Positions 22,609 to 34,067 are shown, numbered from the stretch's first letter. The stretch is 64,000 nt of DNA from Nitrosomonas sp. Nm132 (GCF_900100485.1 NZ_FNDH01000004.1:1-64000); one strand, 5' to 3'. The notes: generated by a model from the letters alone, not told the origin. Made by a program: numbers and translations.

Positions 22609-22992
22609 TCATTTAATATCTTTAGAATCATTTGGTACAAATAAAGCCATGCTAAAGATAATTACTGTCATGATAAATACCCCGATAAACGCGGTTGGAT
22701 TAACTTCTTTATACGCTGCAAATACAGCCCAAAGAGAAGCTATTATTACAATGATTTTTACTGCTTCTGCTCTTAAAGCCGTGCGTATCGCGCCACCCGC
22801 TGTATATCCTTTATGACTCGAGATTATGAGTGCATAGATTGTAGAAGACATTACACTGACCATTCCTCCAAGGAATCCCGAAACAGCACCATGTAACCCT
22901 AATATCCACCCAAATACTAGCGCCATAAATGCTGTTAACAGCACTTGCCAGCGGATCACTACGTGCAGTGATCTATTTCTTATCCAAGGCAT
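22609..22992 (-). CDS. atpI: ATP synthase subunit I (AtpI-like)
   Basis: This is a small hydrophobic protein at the head of the atp operon. Related AtpI proteins help assemble the c-ring. The 127-residue sequence has four predicted membrane helices and the motif GAVSGFLGGMVSVMSSTIYAL. The position directly before atpB supports the call more than the poorly conserved sequence does. Confidence 0.88.
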   Translation of the reverse strand: MPWIRNRSLHVVIRWQVLLTAFMALVFGWILGLHGAVSGFLGGMVSVMSSTIYALIISSHKGYTAGGAIRTALRAEAVKIIVIIASLWAVFAAYKEVNPTAFIGVFIMTVIIFSMALFVPNDSKDIK

Positions 22993-23352
22993 ATAAATTA
23001 TTACCCTCGCTCAGAACCGAAAAAGTATGCAGCTACACGCTCATATAAAAGAACGCGGATTCTACCCTGCTTAGGCCTCATCAGTCAACGCAGAATGATT
23101 CAATTTCTTGATATTTTTAGTACTATTAATATGAAATAGGCAGAGATCATCTGATAGATTCCAAAATATTTAGCGGAATAGATCAAGCATTTTTCGTTTC
23201 AAGCGCAGTAATCGACTTTCAACCACAAGGTGGTTGAAAGAAATATGGTAATGTCAATGAAAATGATGATTTCTATATTCCATATAATCAGTTATATATA
23301 ATTGTTTTTCTGAAAGAAAGTAGAAGAAGTATGCCATTAAAACGAGTTTCCT
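22993..23352. other. 360-bp gap between gyrB and the atp operon
   Basis: No gene is seen. The atp operon promoter must lie in its left part and the gyrB 3' end in its right part, since both are on the minus strand. A perfect 11-bp stem hairpin is at 23216-23240. No parS-like palindrome (TGTTTCACGTGAAACA type) was found here or elsewhere on reading. Confidence 0.5.
23216..23240 (-). terminator. Perfect hairpin downstream of gyrB, possible terminator
   Basis: CTTTCAACCAC (23216-23226) and GTGGTTGAAAG (23230-23240) form a perfect 11-bp stem with the 3-nt loop AAG. It lies about 110 bp past the gyrB stop on the minus strand. There is no strong T-run immediately after it in either direction, so it is a weak intrinsic terminator at best. 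It could also be a protein-binding palindrome or an RNA-stabilising structure. Confidence 0.45.
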
Positions 23353-25770
<2,418 letters not shown>

Positions 25771-25826
25771 TCACTTTTAGTAATGCTTGTTGAAAAAATT
25801 TTTTGCCGAATAGTTTTGAAATTTTT

Positions 25827-26954
25827 TTATAGTCGCATCGGCATTACAACATATTTAAAATGATCATTCCCTGGAATGGTAATCAAAGTACTGCTATTGG
25901 CATTTTCAAAAGCACATTGAACGTTATCACTATTGAGATTATTTAGTACATCCAATAGATAAGTAATATTAAAACTAATATCAATAGTATCCTGGTTATA
26001 TTCGATTTCGAGATCATCTTGAGCTTCTTCTTGTTCACTATTCTTGCAAACAATACTCAATGTGCCGTTTGAAATAATCAGTCTTACACCACGAAACTTT
26101 TCACTTGCATTGGAGAGGATGGCAACTCGTTGCAATCCTTGCAGAAAATTCAAGCGATTTATATTGAATTGCTTAGTATTATTTTCAGGAATAGCGCGAT
26201 TGAAATCGGGGAATTTCCCTTCAATGACTTTGGAAAACAATACCGTATCAGAAAAGTCAAAGCGTACTTTTTTTTGAAAGATTTCTATGATAATAGGTTT
26301 TTCACTATCAACAAGTAACTTTGAAAGTTCCAGCACTGTTTTCCGAGGAATGATGGTTTCCTTTCTCTCCCATTGATCTTCCAATTCAATAGAAGCATAG
26401 CCAAGACGATGACCATCGGTGGCGATCACTTTTAGGTGCTTACCTTCGACTAACAGTAATAAGCCATTTAGATAATAGCGAATATCCTGTTGTGCCACTG
26501 CATATTGGACCAAGTGCAGAAGATTTTTAAATTCTTGTTGCTGAAGTGTCAGTGTGATCTCAGGCACGTCCTCTTTAGCCATTCTCGGAAAATCATCTGC
26601 AGGAAGTATTTGCAGACTGAAGCGGCTTTTCCCCGCGTTTATTTGTAGTCTATTTTCGCGTTTTGTTAAGGTAACTTCAGTATTAGAAGGAAAAGTACGC
26701 AGGATATCTAACAGTTTTTTTGCTGAAACGGTGACTGCGCAGAATTCCTGAACGACTAATGTTTCAGTACCTTGTGAAGTTGAATACGTTTCGATTTCTA
26801 TTTCGAGATCAGTGGTTACAAAAATAATTTTTCCACTCTCTTCCTTGATTAGCACGTTGGAAAGTATTGGCAAGGTATGGCGCCGTTCGACAATTCCACT
26901 AACTGCTTGCAAAGGTTTGAGCAAAAGATCCCGGTTGGCTTTTATTAAATTCAT
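25827..26954 (-). CDS. dnaN: DNA polymerase III beta sliding clamp
   Basis: This is the processivity clamp of the replicative polymerase. The 375-residue protein has the three-domain DnaN layout. It begins MNLIKANRDLLLKPLQAVSGIVERRHTLPILSNVLI and contains ATDGHRLGYASIELE. It ends in the family C terminus (DHFKYVVMPMRL), which forms part of the peptide-binding cleft. It lies 204 bp from dnaA, with a DnaA-box inverted repeat in between. Confidence 0.97.
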   Translation of the reverse strand: MNLIKANRDLLLKPLQAVSGIVERRHTLPILSNVLIKEESGKIIFVTTDLEIEIETYSTSQGTETLVVQEFCAVTVSAKKLLDILRTFPSNTEVTLTKRENRLQINAGKSRFSLQILPADDFPRMAKEDVPEITLTLQQQEFKNLLHLVQYAVAQQDIRYYLNGLLLLVEGKHLKVIATDGHRLGYASIELEDQWERKETIIPRKTVLELSKLLVDSEKPIIIEIFQKKVRFDFSDTVLFSKVIEGKFPDFNRAIPENNTKQFNINRLNFLQGLQRVAILSNASEKFRGVRLIISNGTLSIVCKNSEQEEAQDDLEIEYNQDTIDISFNITYLLDVLNNLNSDNVQCAFENANSSTLITIPGNDHFKYVVMPMRL

Positions 26955-27072
26955 ATTTTAAACTTTAATAATAGTATATAAATGCAGGTCAATTCCGGTA
27001 TATCTCTAAAAATAGATTAAATATCAATCATCTGAATAAAATTTCTGCCCGGTATAAGATGACGACTTGACT

Positions 27073-27134
27073 TGAATAATTTGTGGATAAAATAAAGCAA
27101 TTACTTTTATTTCGAGTTATCCACAAATTATTCA
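27073..27134. promoter_or_regulatory. Inverted pair of DnaA boxes, candidate origin element
   Basis: TGAATAATTTGTGGATAA (27073-27090) and its exact reverse complement TTATCCACAAATTATTCA (27117-27134) form a perfect 18-bp inverted repeat with a 26-bp AT-rich spacer. Each arm contains a consensus DnaA box, TTATCCACA (27082-27090 on the minus strand, 27117-27125 on the plus strand). It lies between dnaA and dnaN. Possible roles are part of oriC, a DnaA-controlled site regulating dnaN, or a hairpin in the dnaA-dnaN transcript. These are not mutually exclusive. Confidence 0.7.
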
Positions 27135-27158
27135 GATTTTTCTCACAAGCTATCGGCA

Positions 27159-28535
27159 TCAACCGCGAAGGATGTGTAATAAAGCATTATAATCACGACT
27201 TATCGTGGGATCAGAAGCTCGTAATTCCGTAATTTTCCGGTAGGCATGCAATACAGTCGTATGGTCCCTTCCGCCAAAAGCTTCACCAATATCTGGCAAG
27301 CTTAATTGCGTAAGTTCTTTGGCAACGGCCATGGCAATCTGTCTGGGCCTTGCCACGATGCGCGTACGTTTTTTAGAGTACATTTCGGCTACTTTGATTT
27401 TGTAGTAATCAGCAACGGTTTTTTGGATATTCTCGATGGAGATTTGGCGGTTCTGGACAGCTAACAAATCCTTCAATGCTTCTTTTGCCAGCTCCAAGGA
27501 TATAGGTTGGCCTATAAAGCGTGAATAAGCCAGTATTCGCTTCAGAGCACCTTCCAGTTCACGAACATTCGAGCGGATATGTTTAGCAACAAAAAAAGCG
27601 ACGTTTTCATCCAGAGCGATTTTTTCTATTGATGCTTTCTTTAATAGAATAGCCACACGCATTTCTAGTTCTGGTGGCTCAACCGCAACCGTTAGGCCCC
27701 AGCCAAACCTTGATACAAGACGTTCCTCTAGCCCCGAAATTTCTTTTGGATAGCTATCACAGGTGATGATGACTTGTTTATGGGCTTCGACGAGTGTATT
27801 GAAAGCATAGAAAAATTCTTCTTGTGTGCGATTCTTGCCACCAAAAAATTGCACATCATCAACAAGCAAAACATCTAGCGAGTGATAATACAGCTTGAAT
27901 TTATCAAATGATTTATGCTGGTAGGCGCTGACCACATCAGAAACATATTTTTCGGCATGAACGTAGCGTACCTTTGCTTCGGGATCGTTTGCTAAAACAT
28001 AATTACCAATAGCTTGAATTAAATGCGTTTTACCTAAACCAACGCCACCATAGATGAATAACGGGTTGTATGCGATCCCGGGGCGTTCAGCAACCTGAAT
28101 GGCACCCGCACGGGCAAGTTGGTTAGCTTTGCCGGTAACAAAGCTATCAAAAGTAAAATTTGGATTAAGATGACTGGCGTTTCTTTTTTTCGATGCAGGC
28201 TTGGCAGCAATGGTTTGGACAGAACGGTTGCTTACATTTACATTGTGTAGGTTTTCATCATTAGAGGTTTTTGCTTCAGCGGTGTTTCCAAGTATTAATT
28301 GAAAGTGAATTTTCTTGGAAAAATGTTGCTGAGCCATTACCTCAATATGAGGTATGAAATTGTCTTTAACCCACTGCAGCACGAATCCATTTGGCGCAAT
28401 CAATACTGGTTGATCGTCACAACCCTCGGAAGTGTCTAATTGTAATGGTTTAATCCAGGTATTGAATTGCTGAGCATTGAGCTCTTTCTTGAAGTGCTTA
28501 AGACAGGAGTACCAGAAAGTTTCTATTGCCTGCAT
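27159..28535 (-). CDS. dnaA: Chromosomal replication initiator DnaA
   Basis: DnaA binds DnaA boxes and melts oriC. The 458-residue protein has the N-terminal DnaB/DiaA-interacting domain (1-80) and a variable linker (about 85-120). The AAA+ domain has [15 protein letters not shown], Walker A GGVGLGKT (163-170) and Walker [13 protein letters not shown]. The C-terminal helix-turn-helix has the DnaA-box-binding signature [15 protein letters not shown]. Divergent from the plus-strand glycan island, it is the first gene of dnaA-dnaN-gyrB. Confidence 0.98.
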   Translation of the reverse strand: MQAIETFWYSCLKHFKKELNAQQFNTWIKPLQLDTSEGCDDQPVLIAPNGFVLQWVKDNFIPHIEVMAQQHFSKKIHFQLILGNTAEAKTSNDENLHNVNVSNRSVQTIAAKPASKKRNASHLNPNFTFDSFVTGKANQLARAGAIQVAERPGIAYNPLFIYGGVGLGKTHLIQAIGNYVLANDPEAKVRYVHAEKYVSDVVSAYQHKSFDKFKLYYHSLDVLLVDDVQFFGGKNRTQEEFFYAFNTLVEAHKQVIITCDSYPKEISGLEERLVSRFGWGLTVAVEPPELEMRVAILLKKASIEKIALDENVAFFVAKHIRSNVRELEGALKRILAYSRFIGQPISLELAKEALKDLLAVQNRQISIENIQKTVADYYKIKVAEMYSKKRTRIVARPRQIAMAVAKELTQLSLPDIGEAFGGRDHTTVLHAYRKITELRASDPTISRDYNALLHILRG

Positions 28536-28630
28536 AGGTGGAAGATTCTAGTTAATCTGAAATTTATTTTAAACTGCAATTTTTTCATGGGGTATTCTAC
28601 ACTGTTGTTTGAAGACGCGCCGAAACCTCA

Positions 28631-28665
28631 TTTCTAATTATCAATAACAGATTGATAATTAGAAA
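28631..28665. repeat. Perfect 15-bp inverted repeat upstream of dnaA
   Basis: TTTCTAATTATCAAT (28631-28645) and ATTGATAATTAGAAA (28651-28665) are exact reverse complements separated by AACAG. The core TTATCAAT resembles a weak DnaA box. It lies about 100 bp upstream of dnaA, so it could be an operator, an origin element or a cruciform-forming site. Confidence 0.7.
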
Positions 28666-28731
28666 TAAAATCAGGGTATTTCCACTTATAAAGATGAAAA
28701 TGGATACCAGATTTTTGGGAGGTCACTGTTT

Positions 28732-28740
28732 TGTGGATAA
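28732..28740 (-). promoter_or_regulatory. Consensus DnaA box
   Basis: TGTGGATAA here is TTATCCACA on the minus strand, an exact consensus DnaA box about 200 bp upstream of dnaA. It could act in autoregulation of dnaA or in oriC. Confidence 0.65.
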
Positions 28741-28914
28741 CAATAGTATAATAGAGGACTATTGATTTAGTCTTTTTTCATGTGGTAATCAGTTTGCTTC
28801 CCCTGTTATCAATATCTTGTTGATCAAAAACGAAACCGCTTCTCGAGTCTTGCTGCCAGTGCTCATGACAGCTGAACGAAATTCTGATTTAAGAAAACAT
28901 ATAAGGAATTGTTG

Positions 28915-30183
28915 ATGAGCTTGGATGTCAGCCCAATATCAACATCCTTACAACCTGCCGTCCATACACAGGGACTGGGTAAATGTTATCAGCTATACGC
29001 ACAACCTAAAGATCGTCTGAAGCAGTTCCTATGGCGGGGAAGACGCCGATATTTTCGGGAATTATGGGCGCTACAAGGAATCAATCTGGAGATCATGCCG
29101 GGCGAAGTAATAGGAATCATTGGTCGCAACGGTTCGGGTAAATCAACTCTGTTACAGCTCATCTGCGGCACATTAACACCAACCTGTGGCGAGGTACGGG
29201 TAAATGGGCGTTTAGCCGCCTTACTGGAGCTAGGAGCTGGATTCAACTCAGAGTTTACCGGGCGTGAAAATATCTGGTTGAATGCTGCCATTATGGGGTT
29301 GACCCAAGAAGAAATCGCAGATCGGATTGAACAAATTATCGATTTTTCAGAAATCAGGGATTTTATTGATCAGCCGGTCAAAACCTATTCGAGTGGAATG
29401 TATGTGCGATTGGCGTTTTCAGTAGCGGTGAGCATTGATCCTGACATTCTGATCATTGATGAAGCACTTTCAGTCGGAGATGGTTCATTTGCACGGAAGT
29501 CGTTTAATCGCATCATGCAGTTGAAGGAAAGTGGCAAGACGATCTTGTTTTGTTCCCATTCGCTTTTTCAAATCGAGTCGCTGTGTTCTCGGGTGCTTTG
29601 GATCAATCAGGGCAAGCTTATGGCAGAAGGAGGTGCAAAGAACGTCGTGTCAGCTTATCAGACGTTTTTAGACAGAAGTGTACTGGAGACAACCGAGCAA
29701 GCCTCTGCCCCCGAAGAGGAGGTTGTGTCGGCTAATTTGCCCCATACTGGCGGATATGTATACGGGCATGCGCGTCTAGATAAAATAGATATTCAGATAG
29801 ATGGGGGAATGGACAGTAACGCTATAGTCAAAAGTGGTCAATCAACAGTTGGGGTGAAAGTATCGTTTGTTTCCGATCCCGCGGTTCCCTGCCCAACAGT
29901 TGCGGTTACCCTCCATGCCATGGATGGGCGGATGCTGACAAGTGCCGCTACCTGGGAAGATCATGTCACGTTGCAGCGTACCTTGAATGGATCGGGGCAG
30001 ATTAGTATTGCTTTTGAACAATTGCCTTTACTCAAAGGGGAGTATTTAATCAGCGTCTATTTGCTTTGCGAGCAGGGCATACACCTCTATGATTCAGCAA
30101 ATGGTGTAGCTACCTTACGTGTACAGCAGGAAGGCAGGTTACAAGGCTATTTCGCAGTACCACATACATGGCAAGCCAATTAA
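28915..30183 (+). CDS. Wzt-like polysaccharide ABC transporter ATP-binding protein
   Basis: This is the ATPase of an ABC exporter for O-antigen or a similar glycan. ATG at 28915 is used because AAGGA lies 7 nt upstream; a TTG two codons earlier is less likely. The 422-residue protein has Walker A GRNGSGKST (about residues 70-78), signature YSSGMYVRLAF and Walker B ILIIDEALSVGD. A C-terminal extension (about 260-420) resembles the Wzt carbohydrate-binding domain that recognises the finished chain end. The membrane partner Wzm is not in this window, which is odd because the two are usually adjacent. It overlaps the next gene. Confidence 0.88.
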   Translation: MSLDVSPISTSLQPAVHTQGLGKCYQLYAQPKDRLKQFLWRGRRRYFRELWALQGINLEIMPGEVIGIIGRNGSGKSTLLQLICGTLTPTCGEVRVNGRLAALLELGAGFNSEFTGRENIWLNAAIMGLTQEEIADRIEQIIDFSEIRDFIDQPVKTYSSGMYVRLAFSVAVSIDPDILIIDEALSVGDGSFARKSFNRIMQLKESGKTILFCSHSLFQIESLCSRVLWINQGKLMAEGGAKNVVSAYQTFLDRSVLETTEQASAPEEEVVSANLPHTGGYVYGHARLDKIDIQIDGGMDSNAIVKSGQSTVGVKVSFVSDPAVPCPTVAVTLHAMDGRMLTSAATWEDHVTLQRTLNGSGQISIAFEQLPLLKGEYLISVYLLCEQGIHLYDSANGVATLRVQQEGRLQGYFAVPHTWQAN

Positions 30184-32024
30184 TGAAAAGTAATATTCTC
30201 CAGTTGGCACAGATGTTAGTTTCAGATACACCTGAAACATCATCCACAAAAACTAACGATGGCATCGATTTGCAGCCTGAGGCAACATCTCCTTATAAAG
30301 ATCTGACCTTTCCTCTCAATGTTTATGCGCACGCTTTACTGTTACAAGAAGGGCGAGTGGATTATCTGCATTACGGATTGTTTCAGGAGGGCCAAACAAA
30401 TCTCGGGGTGGCGCAGCAATATTTGACGAATTTGCTTTTGAGCCGCTTACCTTCCGCGCCTTGTCGTATCCTGGAAGTAGAAATGGATTTGGGAACGATT
30501 TTTTCTTTATTCACCCAAAAAGGCTATCAGGTCCACGGTATCGTCCAGGAGGCTCAACAGATTGCACAGATACATAAGCGTCTCGGTACCCAAGCACAAG
30601 TGACCTGTCAGCGATTGCAGGATTTTGAAGCACCTTCGGGCAGTTTTGATGTCCTGCTATTTCAGGAGTCCAGCCAAGATATCGAGCCCTTGGTCATTTT
30701 TAACAAAGGGCTCGATTTGCTGCCTGATGGCGGGAGTTTGCTGATAGTCGACGAATTTTCCTTACGTCGAGTCGAGGCTAGTGCGGAGGGATTGCATCTG
30801 CTCAGTGATCTGCTGGCATTAGCCAATCGCCTGGGATTTGAGCTGGTCGAGCAGCTAGACTTAGCTGATATGGCTGCACCCACGCTGGCTTATTGGCTTC
30901 GCGTGACAACGCTCCAGCGGGAACGATTGATGAATGATCTTTCCTTGAATGCTGAGTACCTTGCACAATTGGATGAATTTAATCGGAAATGCCAAGAAAA
31001 ATATGCGTGTGGGCGATGGGGTTATGCATTGTTGCATTTCAAAAAAAAATCGAATCCTACGTGGCGTTTGCGTTTGCTCGAAGAAAATCAGGCTCCTGAC
31101 ATGCTTGCTCTGTTTGAGCGGATTTTTGGCCATAGCATGTCGTCTGCGATGTGGCAATGGAAATATGGTGGCGGGCGAGGCCGTGCCATAGGGGTATGGC
31201 GTCAAAACCAGTTGGTTGCGCATTATGGCGGTATGACCCGAAAAATCCTGTTTTTTGGCCAGCCACAAACGGCAGTACAAATTGGCGATGTCATGGTGGA
31301 TAGCAAAGAGCGGAGTGTACTCACAAAAAGAGGCCCTTTTTTTCTTATGGCGGCTACCTTTCAGGAATATTTTGTTGGCTACGGCAAATCCATTTTAACC
31401 GGTTATGGTTTTCCGAATGAACGTGCTATGCGCGTTGCAGAGCGCCTATGTTTGTATACGAATGTTGGATATATGTCGGAATTCGAATGGCCCGCGTTGA
31501 AAGGAACACCACGATGGCTGACGCGATTACAGGCAGTGGATAGCTCAAACATTGAGGAAGCCTGGATCGTTACAGCTATTGATGAATGTTGGCAGAAAAT
31601 GGCGGAAGACTTAAGAGAAGCATTGGTCGGGGTGCGTGATTGGCGTTATTTACGGTATCGTTATCTCGATCACCCCCATCAGCGTTACCAGATCGTATTG
31701 ATAGTCAACCGTTTTGATGGAAAGAAACGAGGTTTGCTTGTAATGCGGCATGATTTGGAAAGTAGTGAAATCATGGATTTAGTTGCGCCATTACGAGAAA
31801 TTCCGCTATTAATAGTGCACGCAAGAAGACTTGCTAAAATCAATGGTTGCAGTAAGGTGTTTTGTCGCATTACGGAAAACTTTGCATCCTGTTTTATCAC
31901 CGCCGGTGGCATAAGGAAAGAACTGGAAATGGCTATTCCTGCTCCTATCTGGAGTGATGCCCCAGCACCAGAGATGATGCATAATCTCTGGTGGCTAATG
32001 AGTGGAGACGCTGACTTTCGTTGA
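30168..32024 (+). CDS. Predicted methyltransferase-acetyltransferase (GNAT) fusion protein
   Basis: The protein is 618 residues from ATG at 30168; an ATG at 30183, overlapping the previous stop as TAATG, is an equal candidate. Residues about 75-215 look like a class I SAM methyltransferase: RILEVEMDLGTIFSLFTQKGYQVHGI as motif I, then FDVLLFQESSQDIEPLVIFNKGLDLLPDGGSLLIVDE. The glycine-rich loop of motif I is degenerate (EVEMDLGT for ExGxGxG), so activity is uncertain. Residues about 305-600 resemble GNAT acetyltransferases of glycan clusters (MWQWKYGGGRGRAIGVWRQNQLVAHYGG, VMVDSKERS). A role in modifying the glycan exported through the Wzt-like system is inferred from location. Confidence 0.6.
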   Translation: MASQLMKSNILQLAQMLVSDTPETSSTKTNDGIDLQPEATSPYKDLTFPLNVYAHALLLQEGRVDYLHYGLFQEGQTNLGVAQQYLTNLLLSRLPSAPCRILEVEMDLGTIFSLFTQKGYQVHGIVQEAQQIAQIHKRLGTQAQVTCQRLQDFEAPSGSFDVLLFQESSQDIEPLVIFNKGLDLLPDGGSLLIVDEFSLRRVEASAEGLHLLSDLLALANRLGFELVEQLDLADMAAPTLAYWLRVTTLQRERLMNDLSLNAEYLAQLDEFNRKCQEKYACGRWGYALLHFKKKSNPTWRLRLLEENQAPDMLALFERIFGHSMSSAMWQWKYGGGRGRAIGVWRQNQLVAHYGGMTRKILFFGQPQTAVQIGDVMVDSKERSVLTKRGPFFLMAATFQEYFVGYGKSILTGYGFPNERAMRVAERLCLYTNVGYMSEFEWPALKGTPRWLTRLQAVDSSNIEEAWIVTAIDECWQKMAEDLREALVGVRDWRYLRYRYLDHPHQRYQIVLIVNRFDGKKRGLLVMRHDLESSEIMDLVAPLREIPLLIVHARRLAKINGCSKVFCRITENFASCFITAGGIRKELEMAIPAPIWSDAPAPEMMHNLWWLMSGDADFR

Positions 32025-32111
32025 TTAGGCTTGCTCCCAGCTTAAATTTCTGAAACATGTTTATTTTTTTATTGTTAATGGTACTCATAATTAGGTTTTG
32101 GCAGTGAAGCT

Positions 32112-33296
32112 ATGAAAATTCTCATGGTTACGCGTGAATCCCAGGCTGATAAACGTTACGGCCTGGGGCGAAGCTTGATACCTTTGGTAGAGGAACTCGG
32201 ACGGCGAGGTTATTCGGTTGGTTATCTCTGCCGGGAGGACTGTGGGCAACGTAGCGAACATCTATTTAGAGGCCTCCACGCTGTGCTCATTCATCTATTC
32301 CAACGAATGTCTGGTGCAACCGCGGATACACCAGCTGTGTTGTGGGCTTTACTGGAGCGACTCAATATGGGGCGTCTGGCTGCCAAGGTAGCGACTTGCC
32401 AAGGGTATACCCATGTCCATTGCCATGATCCCTGGATTGCTCTGGGCTTTAGGCTGTTTTGCCTTTTGCGTCTGAGTAGAAGAATATTTTGGGGTGTGAC
32501 AGAACATGGCTTTGGTTGCTATGCCCAAGCAACTCACGAAGATGGCGGACGGCAGGGAACTACTATGATGTACAGATTCCGCCGACTGGAGGCAGCAGTT
32601 CTCAAGCGTGCTGACTGGGTGATATCCCCCACTTTCAGCGGGATTGGACAGCTGGCACGTGACCTCTGCGTTTTTCCAATCCCCGCTAGTTGGCATGCTG
32701 TGCCACACGCCCGACCCAAAATTACGCACTACGGACGTGCTGAAGCTCGCCGGTCCTTGGGATGGTCAGACGATTTCTTCTATGTCTTAGGAGTGGGTCG
32801 GCTAGCTCCGTTGAAGCAATTCCCCATGCTAATTCAGGCTTGTGCTATGGCCAAGACACCGCGTCCGGTGAGACTCGTGATTTTAGGTGAGGGTGATACT
32901 AAATATCTGCACCATGTGGGGGTCGAAGCTGGATTGGGGCAAGAGATTATGTTCGGAATTACTGACAACATTGGTCTTTATCTCGCTGCGGCAGATGTTT
33001 ACATAAGCACTTCATCCACAGAATCTTTTGGTATGGCTAATTTAGAAGCCTTGGTCGCGGGTATTCCGGCGGTGTGTACTGCAGTGGGTGGTGTGCCTGA
33101 AGTTGTGGGCGCTGGAGCTTGGCTGGTATCGCCGGAGGTAGCCGCGGTAAGAGAAGCTATTGAAACCCTGGCAAAGAATGATACTTTGCGGTCTTGGCTA
33201 TCCAAATATAGTATGGAGAGAGGGGCAGGTTGGCCCGATATTACGGAAATTGCACGACGCTATGAAGAAATTTATCGACAAGCTGAGAAAACCTAA
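32112..33296 (+). CDS. Glycosyltransferase family 4 (GT-B fold)
   Basis: This is a GT4-type transferase of 394 residues, probably adding a sugar during surface-glycan assembly. The N-terminal Rossmann domain begins MKILMVTRESQADKRYGLGRSLIPLVEELGRRG. The C-terminal domain has the donor-binding region (VLGVGRLAPLKQFPMLIQACA) and the EX7E motif in STESFGMANLEALVAGIPAV. No signal peptide or membrane helix is seen. Donor and acceptor cannot be read from sequence. Its 3' end overlaps the next gene by 35 bp, implying co-translation. Confidence 0.85.
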   Translation: MKILMVTRESQADKRYGLGRSLIPLVEELGRRGYSVGYLCREDCGQRSEHLFRGLHAVLIHLFQRMSGATADTPAVLWALLERLNMGRLAAKVATCQGYTHVHCHDPWIALGFRLFCLLRLSRRIFWGVTEHGFGCYAQATHEDGGRQGTTMMYRFRRLEAAVLKRADWVISPTFSGIGQLARDLCVFPIPASWHAVPHARPKITHYGRAEARRSLGWSDDFFYVLGVGRLAPLKQFPMLIQACAMAKTPRPVRLVILGEGDTKYLHHVGVEAGLGQEIMFGITDNIGLYLAAADVYISTSSTESFGMANLEALVAGIPAVCTAVGGVPEVVGAGAWLVSPEVAAVREAIETLAKNDTLRSWLSKYSMERGAGWPDITEIARRYEEIYRQAEKT

Positions 33297-34047
33297 CTTA
33301 GCCGAATTGTCGCTATGCCCCCTGCCAACCCCCTTAATGGTGCCAGAAGGACAGAGAGTGCTCGTCTTTGCTCCTCACCCCGATGATGAGGTACTAGGTT
33401 GTGGAGGAACTCTGGCATTGCTGCAGCAAGCAGGTTGCGAGGTACGGGTGGTAGTGGTGACCGATGGTGGGGGAGCTGGCTTCATCTCTGATCCTGATAC
33501 GACGACAAAGCGCAAAGCTGAGTCCACAGAGGCTTTGAGCTTGCTTGGTATCAGTGCGCCCCAATTTCTGGATCAGCCTGATGGACAGTTTGTGTCTAAT
33601 AAGCATCTCGTTGTCGAGGTAACTAACTTGATCGTTTCAACTCGACCAGATTGGCTTTTTATTCCATCACCACTAGATTACCATCGTGATCATGTGAGTA
33701 TTAGCGAATTTCTTTTAGGGTGCATCTGGAAAAGTGGATATTCGCCGCGAATTTTTCTTTATGAAATTTGGTGCCCATTACCGATTACTCGCGTGGTTAA
33801 CATTAGTACGGTTATCTCTCTAAAAAAAGCGGCCCTTGCCTGCTATCGCATTCCCCAAAACCACAGAGATTACCAACTTGCTAATTTGAGCTTGGCAGCG
33901 TTCCGAGGATTGCTGGTGCAGGGAGCAGAAGCACCTGTTTTTGCCGAGGGCTTCGTCGAATTGGAGATTGCGCAAAGTGGTGGGCGCTTGCATCAGACAC
34001 TGCTTAATTTGCGACTACAACTAGAATCGTTGCTGGGATCATCCTAA
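33262..34047 (+). CDS. PIG-L/LmbE-family deacetylase
   Basis: This is a predicted zinc-dependent N-acetyl deacetylase acting on GlcNAc-type substrates. The 261-residue protein starts at ATG 33262, chosen because an upstream in-frame start at 33160 would overlap the glycosyltransferase by over 130 bp. The metal-binding motif HPDDE is at residues 39-43 (VLVFAPHPDDEVLGCGGTLALL). The second metal motif is HRDH in PSPLDYHRDHVSI. Inferred role: deacetylating a sugar in the glycan pathway. Confidence 0.85.
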   Translation: MKKFIDKLRKPNLAELSLCPLPTPLMVPEGQRVLVFAPHPDDEVLGCGGTLALLQQAGCEVRVVVVTDGGGAGFISDPDTTTKRKAESTEALSLLGISAPQFLDQPDGQFVSNKHLVVEVTNLIVSTRPDWLFIPSPLDYHRDHVSISEFLLGCIWKSGYSPRIFLYEIWCPLPITRVVNISTVISLKKAALACYRIPQNHRDYQLANLSLAAFRGLLVQGAEAPVFAEGFVELEIAQSGGRLHQTLLNLRLQLESLLGSS

Positions 34048-34067
34048 AGCTATTTTTAAGGTGATTG

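Larger units (their letters stand above)
28536..28914. promoter_or_regulatory. Intergenic region upstream of dnaA, possible oriC part
   Basis: This 379-bp AT-rich region separates divergent dnaA and the Wzt-like gene. It holds a perfect 15-bp inverted repeat at 28631-28665 and one consensus DnaA box in reverse orientation at 28732-28740. There are also TTATCAATA-like sequences near 28634, 28654 and 28806. Promoters for dnaA and the island must be here, but I cannot place -35/-10 pairs with confidence. In betaproteobacteria oriC is often next to dnaA on the rpmH side, so this is a candidate alongside the dnaA-dnaN gap. Confidence 0.55.

Noticed and set aside
33160-33261. Longer start for the PIG-L deacetylase
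   Set aside because: The extra 34 residues overlap the glycosyltransferase and are not deacetylase-like; ATG 33262 is sufficient.
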